64,000 nucleotides of DNA, taken from Diplodia intermedia (Eukaryota; Ascomycota; Dothideomycetes; Botryosphaeriales; Botryosphaeriaceae). Each line of letters starts with the position of its first letter. The first letter of the stretch is position 1. Of this stretch, positions 46,940-55,421 are shown piece after piece. The DNA is taken from NCBI GenBank assembly GCA_021495925.1, contig JAKEKT010000014.1:434001-498000 (forward strand), written 5' to 3'. Made by a program: the position numbers and the translations under genes. Below the pieces are notes generated by a model. The model searched no databases. It was not told the origin of the DNA and worked only from the letters and a program-made list of their open reading frames with translations.

Positions 46940-48122
46940 GTTATAAGCCCGGCCGCGTTATAGATACTTTCTACTATCTAAGCGCTTCTTCTTAAGTACT
47001 TCTTACGTATTTTAAGACGTTATACGTCGTTCTAAAGATATCTAGACGACGCGCGCGTACGTACGAACTAGTAGCCCTTAAAAATATATTACTTTAGTAG
47101 CTCTTAGTAGTTCTTAGTAATACGGCTTTAGTAGCTATTAGCATTAATAATATCTATAATAACTACTAAATTAGACCTTATTCTTATAGAGTCGAAGTAA
47201 TAGAATAACTAGCTATATCTTATTAAGTTTCGTACGTAATAGACGTAGATTTAGAAGTAGATAAATTCTAATCTTTCTTTTAAATCTCTTACTCTTAAAG
47301 AATTAACTCTTTTAAATAAGAAAGATTTTTACTTTACTTAATATATAAGTCTATTTAGTATAAAATTTAAGTAGTACTATAAGTAGTAGTAGACTTTCGT
47401 AGATCTTACTACTACTATTTAGAACTTAATTATAATTTAACTACTATTATTTATTTAAAACGAATCGAATTCTTATCTTTATACTCTATTACGTACTCTA
47501 AAGATATATATTACTTCTACGAATTACGCTATCTAGATATATTTAGAGTAGTAGTATTATAAGCTTATAAATATAGATCTTAATAATTAAATAGTTAAAG
47601 TCTAGCTTTAAGCTCTTAAAAAAACCTACGCTAAAGCGAAAAAGTAAAATCTTTTTAAAATATCTAGTAATTATTTAATTTATAACTTCTATTTTATACT
47701 AAATAAGCTAGATTCTAACTACGCTACTATCTAACTAATTACTCTAGAAGATACTAATACGAACCTTAATAAGACTATTAAGAAGTACTATAAATACGCC
47801 CGTATAAAGATACTTTAGAGTAGTTTAGATAGTTTATTTACGATAATTCTTCGCGGCGTACTCTAAGTATAAGAACTACTACTATATCTTTACGACGAGT
47901 ATATATAGTTTAGTAAATACTCGTATCTTAATAATAATATAAGGCCTTCTATTTAGAAGCTAGATTTATATATTTAAGTAGAGATTTAGCGTTAGCTAAA
48001 AAAGAACTTTAAGATTAAATATGCGGTAGAGATAGCGATTTAAAAAGATCGTCTCTATTAAAATAAGAAGAAGAATAATAGTAGTAGTAGCTTAATTTAC
48101 TTATTTTAAATATTAATACTAA

Positions 48123-48440
48123 TATAGCGATTTACGATTAGAGTAACTATTATTACTACTAGTAAAGCGATTATATAACTCTTATTATTTATATAGCGAC
48201 GTACGGCTAAAATAAACACTAATAGTACGATTTACGATACTACTAGTAAGTAATACTATTAGTAGAACGACTTACGGCTCTTACTACTAGTAGAATTAAT
48301 ATAGCGACTTACGACTAGAATTAATACTACTAATATAGCAACTTATAACTAGAATAAATAGTATAATTTACGATGTAATAATAGTAGATAGTACGATTTA
48401 TAATGTAATAATAGTAGACGGCACGATTTACGGTACTATA
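48123..48440. repeat. Degenerate tandem array inside the LTR element
   Basis: About nine copies of a motif near CGAYTTACGRY occur at spacings of roughly 30-40 bp, separated by TA-rich spacers. The copies differ mainly by C/T and G/A changes. They may be mutated coding repeats or a structural array of the interior. Confidence 0.6.
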
Positions 48441-48543
48441 AGTAAGATAGATACGATAAGACGAGTAGATAAGATATAATAAGAACCTTAATACTACGCT
48501 AAAAATTATAATCTTTCTTAAGAAGTAAGCTTATAGAAGAATA

Positions 48544-48669
48544 TATTAAAATATAAATAGAATAGCTTAGTTAGCGAGGAGTAGAATATATAAGTAGGCC
48601 CCTCCGGGCCTTCCCTCCGCTTCTTAGGCTAATACAACAACCTCTTACCAAACACCTTAAATTCCAACA
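48544..48669. repeat. Right LTR (126 bp)
   Basis: It starts TATTAAAATATAAA, a G-to-A mutated version of the left end, and finishes with the intact ATTCCAACA. It is the same length as the left LTR, with no indels visible. Confidence 0.92.
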
Positions 48670-48674
48670 AAAAT
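48670..48674. repeat. Target-site duplication AAAAT (right copy)
   Basis: It directly follows the right LTR and matches 46809-46813, showing that the element has not recombined away from its insertion site. Confidence 0.88.
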
Positions 48675-48882
48675 TAATTGGAGGTGATTGGAGGGATAGT
48701 CACTTAGCAAAATTGACGCGTACTGGATCAAGCGTCTAGACCAAGAGATCCCTGCTACTTAAACAGGTTGAGGCCGCAATGTTCGAGCAATACGACTGCA
48801 CCTCGCTGAAGCAGACTTTCCAGCATCAGCCCTGATACCGCTACCACTTAATCTTTCCCATCACCACCGAGCAAAGTCAACT

Positions 48883-49635
48883 ATGTCGCTCCCAAGTCAA
48901 CCAGCTCAACAGTGGCCGTGGGTAGAGTACCCAACGCTGAATGCGCGTTTCCGTTGGGATCGGACAAGGGCACGTTACTTTGCGGAAGAATTAAGGAAGG
49001 AGTGCAAACCCCAAGGCTTCTTCCAGCTGAGACCCACTCCTCCAGAATACGAGTATTTCTGGCAGCCCGTCAACGAGGAGGTCGACCCTTTCATGGAGTG
49101 CATCCTGGCATGGGCAAGGCACAAGGGCGTCGAAGCCTTACGCGACAGCCACGAGGGTGCCGGCGGCTGGGAGCTCTGGGTGCGAAACGAACTGCACGCC
49201 TTCTTCTCGGCTTCGAGGGACCCAGCCCTCATCCCCCATCTCCAATGCATCTGGCGAGAGGCGAGGCTGTACGAACTGGAACCGGGACAGACGGCGCGGC
49301 AACAGAAGATGGCCGACCTCCTCCTGCACATGCAAGAGGGTGTTCAGGAGCCACGCTCGGCGTTCTTCGAGCTCAAGTGCGAATGCTTCGATACCACGGA
49401 CCTCAAGTCTCGGGTGGAACAAGACCTCAAGAAGATCAGGGACAAAAAGTTGAAGAAAATTGGCCGCACGACCTGGGGAGACGACAATGACAAGGTGAAC
49501 CAACCGTGCCACGCATATGCGGTCGTCTTGACCTTCACGGAACATGCGGCCAAAGCGATGCGGGACCTGGGAATGACCGAACAGCCATGCGAAGGTGGAC
49601 TCAGTCTCTGGTGGCACAGGACAGTATTTTTCTAA
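48883..49635 (+). CDS. Uncharacterised 250-aa protein
   Basis: One uninterrupted frame from the ATG at 48883, 209 bp behind the LTR element. The protein is acidic to neutral, Trp- and Glu-rich, without signal peptide or membrane segment. It has strong coding character (few rare residues, regular hydrophobic spacing such as PFMECILAWARHKGVEALRD and PHLQCIWREARLYEL). A segment FFELKCECFD is followed by a lysine-rich helix. The ELK core recalls PD-(D/E)XK nucleases, but I do not see the complete motif and do not propose that function. The leader before 48883 is pyrimidine-rich. I do not recognise a family. Confidence 0.65.
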   Translation: MSLPSQPAQQWPWVEYPTLNARFRWDRTRARYFAEELRKECKPQGFFQLRPTPPEYEYFWQPVNEEVDPFMECILAWARHKGVEALRDSHEGAGGWELWVRNELHAFFSASRDPALIPHLQCIWREARLYELEPGQTARQQKMADLLLHMQEGVQEPRSAFFELKCECFDTTDLKSRVEQDLKKIRDKKLKKIGRTTWGDDNDKVNQPCHAYAVVLTFTEHAAKAMRDLGMTEQPCEGGLSLWWHRTVFF

Positions 49636-49949
49636 GTGAAGAAGGACGGTACCGGTATAGCGGTTATGAACAGGCATTCTTTAACGTAGCAACCAATACT
49701 CAGTCAGCTTATTATGGCATTCGTGTGGTTTCGTGAAGTGGGGGATTGTTCTTTAATCTGGCTCTCATGGTACTCAGACTGGTACCAATCATCCCTCAGA
49801 GAATGCGTCAGCTGTTCATTGCAATCCTTTCTAAATCAATCAGGCGTGGACGCTCGTCACTCACTGCAACGACTTCAGCACACGAGAGGCCTCAATGAAT
49901 CTTTAATGAATTCCACTACCAAAGCATTAAAAAAGAACCCCACAGATCT
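49636..49949. other. Convergent spacer
   Basis: This 314-bp tail-to-tail gap between the unknown gene and the nitrilase gene should contain both 3' ends. I see no other feature. Confidence 0.6.
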
Positions 49950-51080
49950 CTACTGAATCCCCGCCCACAAATCCTCAAGCAACACCGTCTTCTTCTCCAC
50001 AAACGTCCCCTTCACCTTGGGTATGTACGCCGGGAACGCGTCGACGACCTGCTGCAGGGTGCCCCAGCTCTGCTCGCCGTCGACGTCGTAAGCCTCGCGG
50101 CGGAAGGCGGTGGCGTTGACGGACGCGTACAGCAGCGGGCGCTCGTCGTAGTCGACGCTCTGCTCGACGCTGGCGACCTCGAGGCCGGTCGCGTCGTAGA
50201 CGGCGGCGTAGCCGACGGCGGCGAAGAGGGTGACGGCGCCCGCGTTGACGGCGTAGGTGCGCGCCGCCGCCGCGTTGACCTCGAGCGCCTCCCAGTACTG
50301 CGCCGTCGCGTCGTTGGCGTCGGGCATGTACGGGAAGGACGCGATGTGGACGTCTTCGAGCTGCGCTTGCATCGGGAACGTCATGCTGGGGTGGAAGTGT
50401 CTGTTGTTCGTTTTGTCAGTTATGCTGTTGTTTGGTTTGGGGGAGGGGAGGGAGGGGACGTACTCCCAGCACTCCAGGATGCCCCAGCGCCCGTACGGCG
50501 TCTCGGCGATCTGGAAGCCGTCGATGTCGCCGTCGCTCCAGAACGAGCGCTCGATGCCGGACGGCCGCAGCTTGCGGCGGGTGATCAAGGTGGAGCCGTT
50601 CGAGGAGATCAGTGCCTGGCCCATGTAGATGGCGGAATCGGTGAGCTCAGAGTAGGCGAGGGCGAGGTAGACGCCGTTGCTGGCGGCCGAGGCGAGCAGC
50701 GTGCGCCATTCCGGGCTGCCGATGCTCAGCGAGTTGTTGATGTACGAGGCGGCGGCGGGGCTGGCGATCCACGCGTCGTCGATGCCTTTGGGGTAGCCGG
50801 GGAACCAGAGTTCGGGGAAGACGACGAGGTTGGCGCCGGCGTCAGCGGCTTCGGAGATGAGGTCGGTTGCTTTCGAGATGGTGGCGTTGAGGTCGAATTC
50901 GACGCCCGTCCAGTTCTTGTTCCAGAATGGAGATGGCCAATTGGCGGGAGGTGCTCGAACGATGGCTACTGTGAGGTTTGAGAACGGGCTGGTGGCGTTC
51001 GTGGTGTTGTAGGTGGAAAAGGCATGGGTGGTGGCCGAAAGGGCGGAGAGGCCCGAGAACAGGAAAGAAGTAACCCTCAT
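49950..51080 (-). CDS. Secreted nitrilase-superfamily enzyme (cyanide hydratase/nitrilase branch)
   Basis: Exons 51080-50464 and 50400-49950 give 355 aa. Removing the 63-nt intron (GTACGT...CTGAC...CAG) joins LECWE to HFHPSMTFPMQ and so completes the conserved CWEH motif; unspliced, the frame is also open. The catalytic triad is visible: Glu in VVFPELWFPGYP, Lys in ITRRKLRPSGIERSFW and Cys in GILECWEH (about Cys204). These motifs match fungal nitrilases and cyanide hydratases, which hydrolyse nitriles or HCN. Unlike typical cytosolic members, it has an N-terminal signal peptide (SFLFSGLSALSATTHAF) and many N-glycosylation sequons, so it is probably secreted. Substrate is unknown. Confidence 0.9.
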   Translation of the reverse strand: MRVTSFLFSGLSALSATTHAFSTYNTTNATSPFSNLTVAIVRAPPANWPSPFWNKNWTGVEFDLNATISKATDLISEAADAGANLVVFPELWFPGYPKGIDDAWIASPAAASYINNSLSIGSPEWRTLLASAASNGVYLALAYSELTDSAIYMGQALISSNGSTLITRRKLRPSGIERSFWSDGDIDGFQIAETPYGRWGILECWEYVPSLPSPKPNNSITDKTNNRHFHPSMTFPMQAQLEDVHIASFPYMPDANDATAQYWEALEVNAAAARTYAVNAGAVTLFAAVGYAAVYDATGLEVASVEQSVDYDERPLLYASVNATAFRREAYDVDGEQSWGTLQQVVDAFPAYIPKVKGTFVEKKTVLLEDLWAGIQ

Positions 51081-51519
51081 CTTCAGTACAGGCCAAGGAT
51101 GTAGGAAGGCAAGGTGGTTATGGAATTATGCTTAAGTATTCTGCTTGTATATATATGGGTACACATGCAGGTACCGTCTGCGGGAGCCGAACAGATCCTG
51201 CCGATATCCTGATTGCCGGTTATCGCGGGACCATCGTATCTCGTTTCTGTGGAGATATGAGCCGAGCCGGGCGCTATCAGTGAGGTGATCGCATTGCGTA
51301 TGCCTACCATGCTAGCGTGGCGTTGGTGTATCTCTGCTGAGAAAATTGCCGAATTTGCCGAACTTGCCGCAATGCGGGCCGATGATCAACTCATTTTGAC
51401 GGCAACATTCGCTACCTGACTGATTCAGTGCCAAAATGATCCCAGCACTTTTGCAACCTCTGACTTATCTGTTCCAACTTTCAACAAGTTGTAATGCCGC
51501 AACCTTCGGTGGCCATGAA
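51081..51519. other. 5' flank of the nitrilase gene
   Basis: It contains the nitrilase promoter and leader and no supported gene. Confidence 0.55.
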
Positions 51520-52465
51520 TCAATCATGTTGAAAATTTCGTACAGGCTGGGCCGAGATTCCGAAGTCGGGAATCCACGTAGGTAGATTTCTGGACTTTGA
51601 GAGATGCATCTCGATCCCGAGAACTTCCAGAGATCCCGATGCTTCGATGATTGATACCGTGGCGTCCCTGAAAACCACTTCATGGCTGTCCATGTATCTC
51701 ACTTTCAGACTTTGCGTCCTCCGGAGGCAGCATAAGTCCGCGCAAGGCGTGGACCTTGATCCCAGGATTTGTTGCCTTTCGTGATCGGAATTGGAGGGAC
51801 AATGCGAGGAGGTCAGATCGTGTACGTCTGCTGCACGTAGCGCGAGCGCCTTCGACCAGGTCGATGGTTTGCCAAAACCTCGAAAGCAGATCGCGTTCGT
51901 CTTTCGGTAGGTTTCCGAGAACCCTTCTGCAGGACCCTGTCGTCTGACATAAGTACCCAGACGAGGCTGCTTCGAATGTTTTCCATGGTGCCTGAATGTG
52001 ACCAAAACAAATGATGACTTCTTGGGACACAGCCACTTCCTGGATTGTCACACCCGGGTCTCTCAAGTGCCGAAGAGCCATGGCGAGATTGGATGTGACT
52101 GGTTTGTGCTGCTCACAAAGACGGATGGATCGCTGGTTCTCTGAACAACCCCCGACGTACGAGAGCGCAGAGTATTGGGGAGGTTGATCAGAGAAGCTCT
52201 TGACGACGCTCAAGTCGCACACTATCTCGTCCTGAAATGCTCCAGGTTGAAGTGTGATGGTTCGAATATTGGGTTTCGTCAAGACGCTGACCGTAGATAC
52301 TCTCGTGATCGACGTCTGAGGTGTGCCAGACGCTCCAGTGGCTTCATCAGAATTTGGTAGCAGATCCCGGCAGGATTCACGGCATTGATCGATGTGGGGC
52401 AGCGGAAGTAAGCGAGACGATCCTTTGTGACCCGCATTGAAGGCAGGGGAGTCGTGAGGTGCCAC
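51520..52465 (-). pseudogene. Broken HET-domain gene
   Basis: Read downward from 52465, one frame gives IRTITLQPGAFQDEIVCDL, then YSALSYVGGCSENQRSIRL and TSNLAMALRHLRD, the start of a HET domain. The usual Trp of LSYVWG is already Gly. The central WVDALCINQ motif is missing. Further on this frame reads VHALRGLMLPPED, and an overlapping frame continues with KVRYMDSHEVVFRDA, IIEASGSLEVLGIE and RNLPTWIPDF, the normal sequel. There is no ATG at the head. The gene is inactivated by frameshift and internal loss. Confidence 0.78.
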
Positions 52466-52721
52466 GTAGTTCCGTAAGCACTGGAGTCAACAAGAAGAGA
52501 ATATGATATACAACCACCAGCCACCAAATCCCTTACCTTCATTCCCTGCTGCTGACCTCCGTCGTTGCGGCCAGCTCCACTCCTAATAATTTACCTTTCA
52601 CAGCTAGACCATGGAAGAGCCACAGACAGTTCTCTCTGTGATTCGCTCGAATGGGATTACATCGCAGACTTTGAATAAGGTATAGCAGCTACAACGACGA
52701 CAACAACCACCACCTATCCAT

Positions 52722-54434
52722 CTACACACCCTCCACAACGCCGCCAACCCTCCCAAACAGCCTCTCCCGCCTCATCCCCACCGCCGCGACCAGCATAACA
52801 GCGCCCGCGACAGGCACCAGCACGAACGTCATCCGCATCGCCCGCGCCACCGCCACGACGGCGCGCTCACGCAGGACGCCGTCCAAGTCCGCAAACACGG
52901 CGCTCCGCGCGCCCGCCACGGCGCCGCGGACGTCGGCATCGGAAAACCCCTTTCCCTTCAGCACGACGGCCAGGTTCCTGACCGCGGTCGACTGGTAGAT
53001 CTGGCCGGCGACGGCGAGCGCGACGACCTGCCCGCCGATCTGCGCGACGTTCTGCAGCGCCAGCCCGGCGCCCGCGTCGGCCGCCGGCAGCGTGAGCGTC
53101 GCGACGGTGTAGCCGGTGACCATTGAGAGTCCGCTGCCGACGGCGACGAGGACGGTGAGGCCGTAGATGGTGCCTGTGGTGGTGGATGATGGGCTGGTGG
53201 GGTCGAGGCAGACCGTCAATGGGCCGCCGCCCGCGACGAGGAAGGCGGCGGCGATGATGTAGAGCGCCTTGTACAGCTTGATGAGGTGCAGGAAGGAGCC
53301 CGAGACGAGGTTGACGGCGACGGCGACGGCGACGAAGGGCAGGAGGCGGACGGCCGCCATGATGGCCGAGTCGCCCGCGGCGAATTGGAAGTAGAGGGGG
53401 ATGTAGTAGACGACGACGAACAGCGTCGTGGTGCCGGCGGCGGTGACGACGTAGAGGAGGACTTGGGTGCGGTCGCGGAGGAGGTGGATCGGGAAGGCGC
53501 GGCGGGCGGGGGTGGTCAGGATGGCCAAGTATTGCTGCGAGGCGTAGAGGATGAGCGCCGCGCCGAAGACGATGAAGGTCGCGATGGTGCGGCCGTCGCT
53601 CCACGGCCATTGGCTGCCCGCCATTGTGAAGGCGAGCAGGAAGCTGACCCACATGCCGGCGCCCAGGACGAAGCCGGCGAAGTCGATGGTCGCCAGCCGC
53701 GCGCGGATGCTGATTCCTTGCTGGGGGTTGATGGATGGGAGGTAGAAGAGCAGGGCTGGCGCTGAGATGGCGCCGATGACGAGGTTGATATAAAAGGCCC
53801 AGCGCCAGGTTGCCGCAGATACGGAGAAGGCTCCCCCGATGACGGGGCCCAGGACGGCGCCGAGGCCCCAGAGCACGCCGATGAGGGACATGTAGAAACC
53901 GCGTTCCTTCTCCTCGGTCATCACAGCGTAGTACTGCAGCGAGCCGAGGTAGATGCCGCTGCCGCCGGCGCCGGCGATGACACGACCGACTATCAGGGCG
54001 CTCATGGTTGGGGCGCCGCCGCAGAGTGCCGAGCCGGCTTCAAACAGGACTACGGTGCAGACGAAGACCCATTTGATATTGAAGGTGTTGTAAAAGCTGC
54101 CCAGCAGCAGGATGACACACACGGATCCTAATGGGAAGCCGGCTCCGATCCAGGAGAGTTGCTCGACGTGGCCAAAGGCTTCGGTGACGGGACCTTGAAC
54201 GTCTGCTGCAATTGTTGTGTCCAGTCCGTAGAGGAAGCAGGTGATGTAGAGCGCGATGCAGACAATGAACCAGCGAAAGCCGCGGACTGTCCGGCCCTTG
54301 CCTTCTGACTCGGACGCGGATCCTTCTTGAGGCGGTTGTTCGGTCTCCAATTTCTCGGCGTCCTGGCTGCCGTCATATGCATTATTTTGAGTTGGCATGT
54401 AGACCTGGTGCCCGTCTGGTTCATTTGATGACAT
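52722..54434 (-). CDS. MFS drug/metabolite exporter (14-TM DHA2 type)
   Basis: A single exon of 570 aa. The ATG at 54434 is the first in the frame; further upstream the frame opens only with non-ATG codons. A 50-residue hydrophilic N-terminus precedes the first helix (RWFIVCIALYITCFLYGLDTT), and about fourteen hydrophobic segments follow. The first-helix motif LDTTIAADVQGP, the loop-2/3 region and GLGAVLGPVIGGAFS (motif C, antiporter signature) identify a proton-driven exporter of the 14-TM drug:H+ antiporter group. Fungal relatives export toxins, fungicides or siderophores. No biosynthetic gene cluster is next to it, so the substrate cannot be inferred. It would sit in the plasma or vacuolar membrane. 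Confidence 0.93.
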   Translation of the reverse strand: MSSNEPDGHQVYMPTQNNAYDGSQDAEKLETEQPPQEGSASESEGKGRTVRGFRWFIVCIALYITCFLYGLDTTIAADVQGPVTEAFGHVEQLSWIGAGFPLGSVCVILLLGSFYNTFNIKWVFVCTVVLFEAGSALCGGAPTMSALIVGRVIAGAGGSGIYLGSLQYYAVMTEEKERGFYMSLIGVLWGLGAVLGPVIGGAFSVSAATWRWAFYINLVIGAISAPALLFYLPSINPQQGISIRARLATIDFAGFVLGAGMWVSFLLAFTMAGSQWPWSDGRTIATFIVFGAALILYASQQYLAILTTPARRAFPIHLLRDRTQVLLYVVTAAGTTTLFVVVYYIPLYFQFAAGDSAIMAAVRLLPFVAVAVAVNLVSGSFLHLIKLYKALYIIAAAFLVAGGGPLTVCLDPTSPSSTTTGTIYGLTVLVAVGSGLSMVTGYTVATLTLPAADAGAGLALQNVAQIGGQVVALAVAGQIYQSTAVRNLAVVLKGKGFSDADVRGAVAGARSAVFADLDGVLRERAVVAVARAMRMTFVLVPVAGAVMLVAAVGMRRERLFGRVGGVVEGV

Positions 54435-55421
54435 CCTTTCCGCTGACCTTGATATTCTGAAAGAGTGCAGTGACGTTGACAAACATCAAAACGTAACATG
54501 AACAAGTTGGGAGAGGTTAGAGTTCGGTGGCCATGGGACTCCGATACTGATAGACGAAATGTGCATGGCCTTAGGGAAGAAAGGTGTCGACTCTTACGTA
54601 GAGGCACGTGCTACGGTGTTAAGACTAAGTGTGCATGTGTCAGCTTTCCGGCCAGGCGCATTAGAATTATGGAGTGACTACCGTTGGAGGGAAGCCTACC
54701 GGAAAAGAGAAAAGGGTAAAATTAGTGTATAACTACCTGCTGTCCAGAATGACCGAACTGTGGAGTATGTAAAAGGTCCGAAAGGAAAAGCAACCGCCAG
54801 GATTACTAAAACATGAACCAGCTGCGGAACGGATAGGGCAGGATTGAGTTTCACTACCAGCCGGATTGCTTGAGAGAGTACGCCGAAAAGGAAAAGCTAC
54901 CGCTGTATTACCAAGCGATGACTGAGCAGTCAACGCCGCATCAAATATGGTACAGGCCAGCGATGCATCCGTTCTTTTGCTGGCCAGGCCGAGTGGGATA
55001 GTACCGTAGAAAACGAAAACGGAAAGGTTTCCGCTAAAACTATGCAGGATAATCAAGCAACAAATTAGCAATCGACATACCGAGTTTGCAAGAGTTCCCA
55101 GAAGCAAGCGGCTCCGATGCTGCTTTGGGTAACACAGCCGGCATTATCAAGCAACAAACTTCCAGAACGGGCTGCATTCATCGCCCTTACCACTCTACTT
55201 TTGGAAGCTTCCGGGCTATCGTTAAGCGGGAAAGGTGCCGTGAATGAGCGCAATCACGCTCAAACCTTGATCCAGGTTCCAACCGCCGTCATCCCCGACG
55301 ACGCATGTCACAACGGTCCGCTGAGAAGCAGCATCAATAGGGCTCCCACGCTTACCAAGCACCCGCTTTCGACGCGAACATTCCCGCAGCGGACCTAATA
55401 TTTCCTGCACCCACGACGCCA
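54435..55421. other. Intergenic region with weak internal repeats
   Basis: It holds the MFS promoter side. Around 54778-54806 and 54884-54913 a similar stretch recurs (CCGAAA-GGAAAAGC-ACCGC followed by ATTAC). No gene is supported. The other end is the 3' side of the DUF3176 gene. Confidence 0.4.

Larger units (their letters stand above)
46814..48669. mobile_element. Short non-autonomous LTR retroelement, RIP-like decay
   Basis: The 1856-bp element has two 126-bp LTRs in direct orientation, termini TGTTGGAAT...ATTCCAACA forming a short inverted repeat, and a 5-bp target duplication AAAAT on both sides. The 1604-bp interior is extremely AT-rich with stops in all frames. I find no reverse transcriptase, integrase or protease motif, and it is too short to have held a full gag-pol. 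Differences between the LTRs are mostly C-to-T or G-to-A, as expected from repeat-induced point mutation. It therefore resembles a TRIM or LARD-like element mobilised by a relative elsewhere. Confidence 0.9.

Noticed and set aside
48100..48450. CRISPR-like array in the AT-rich region
   Set aside because: Repeats are short, degenerate by C/T and G/A changes, and lie inside a fungal LTR element; CRISPR arrays are prokaryotic.
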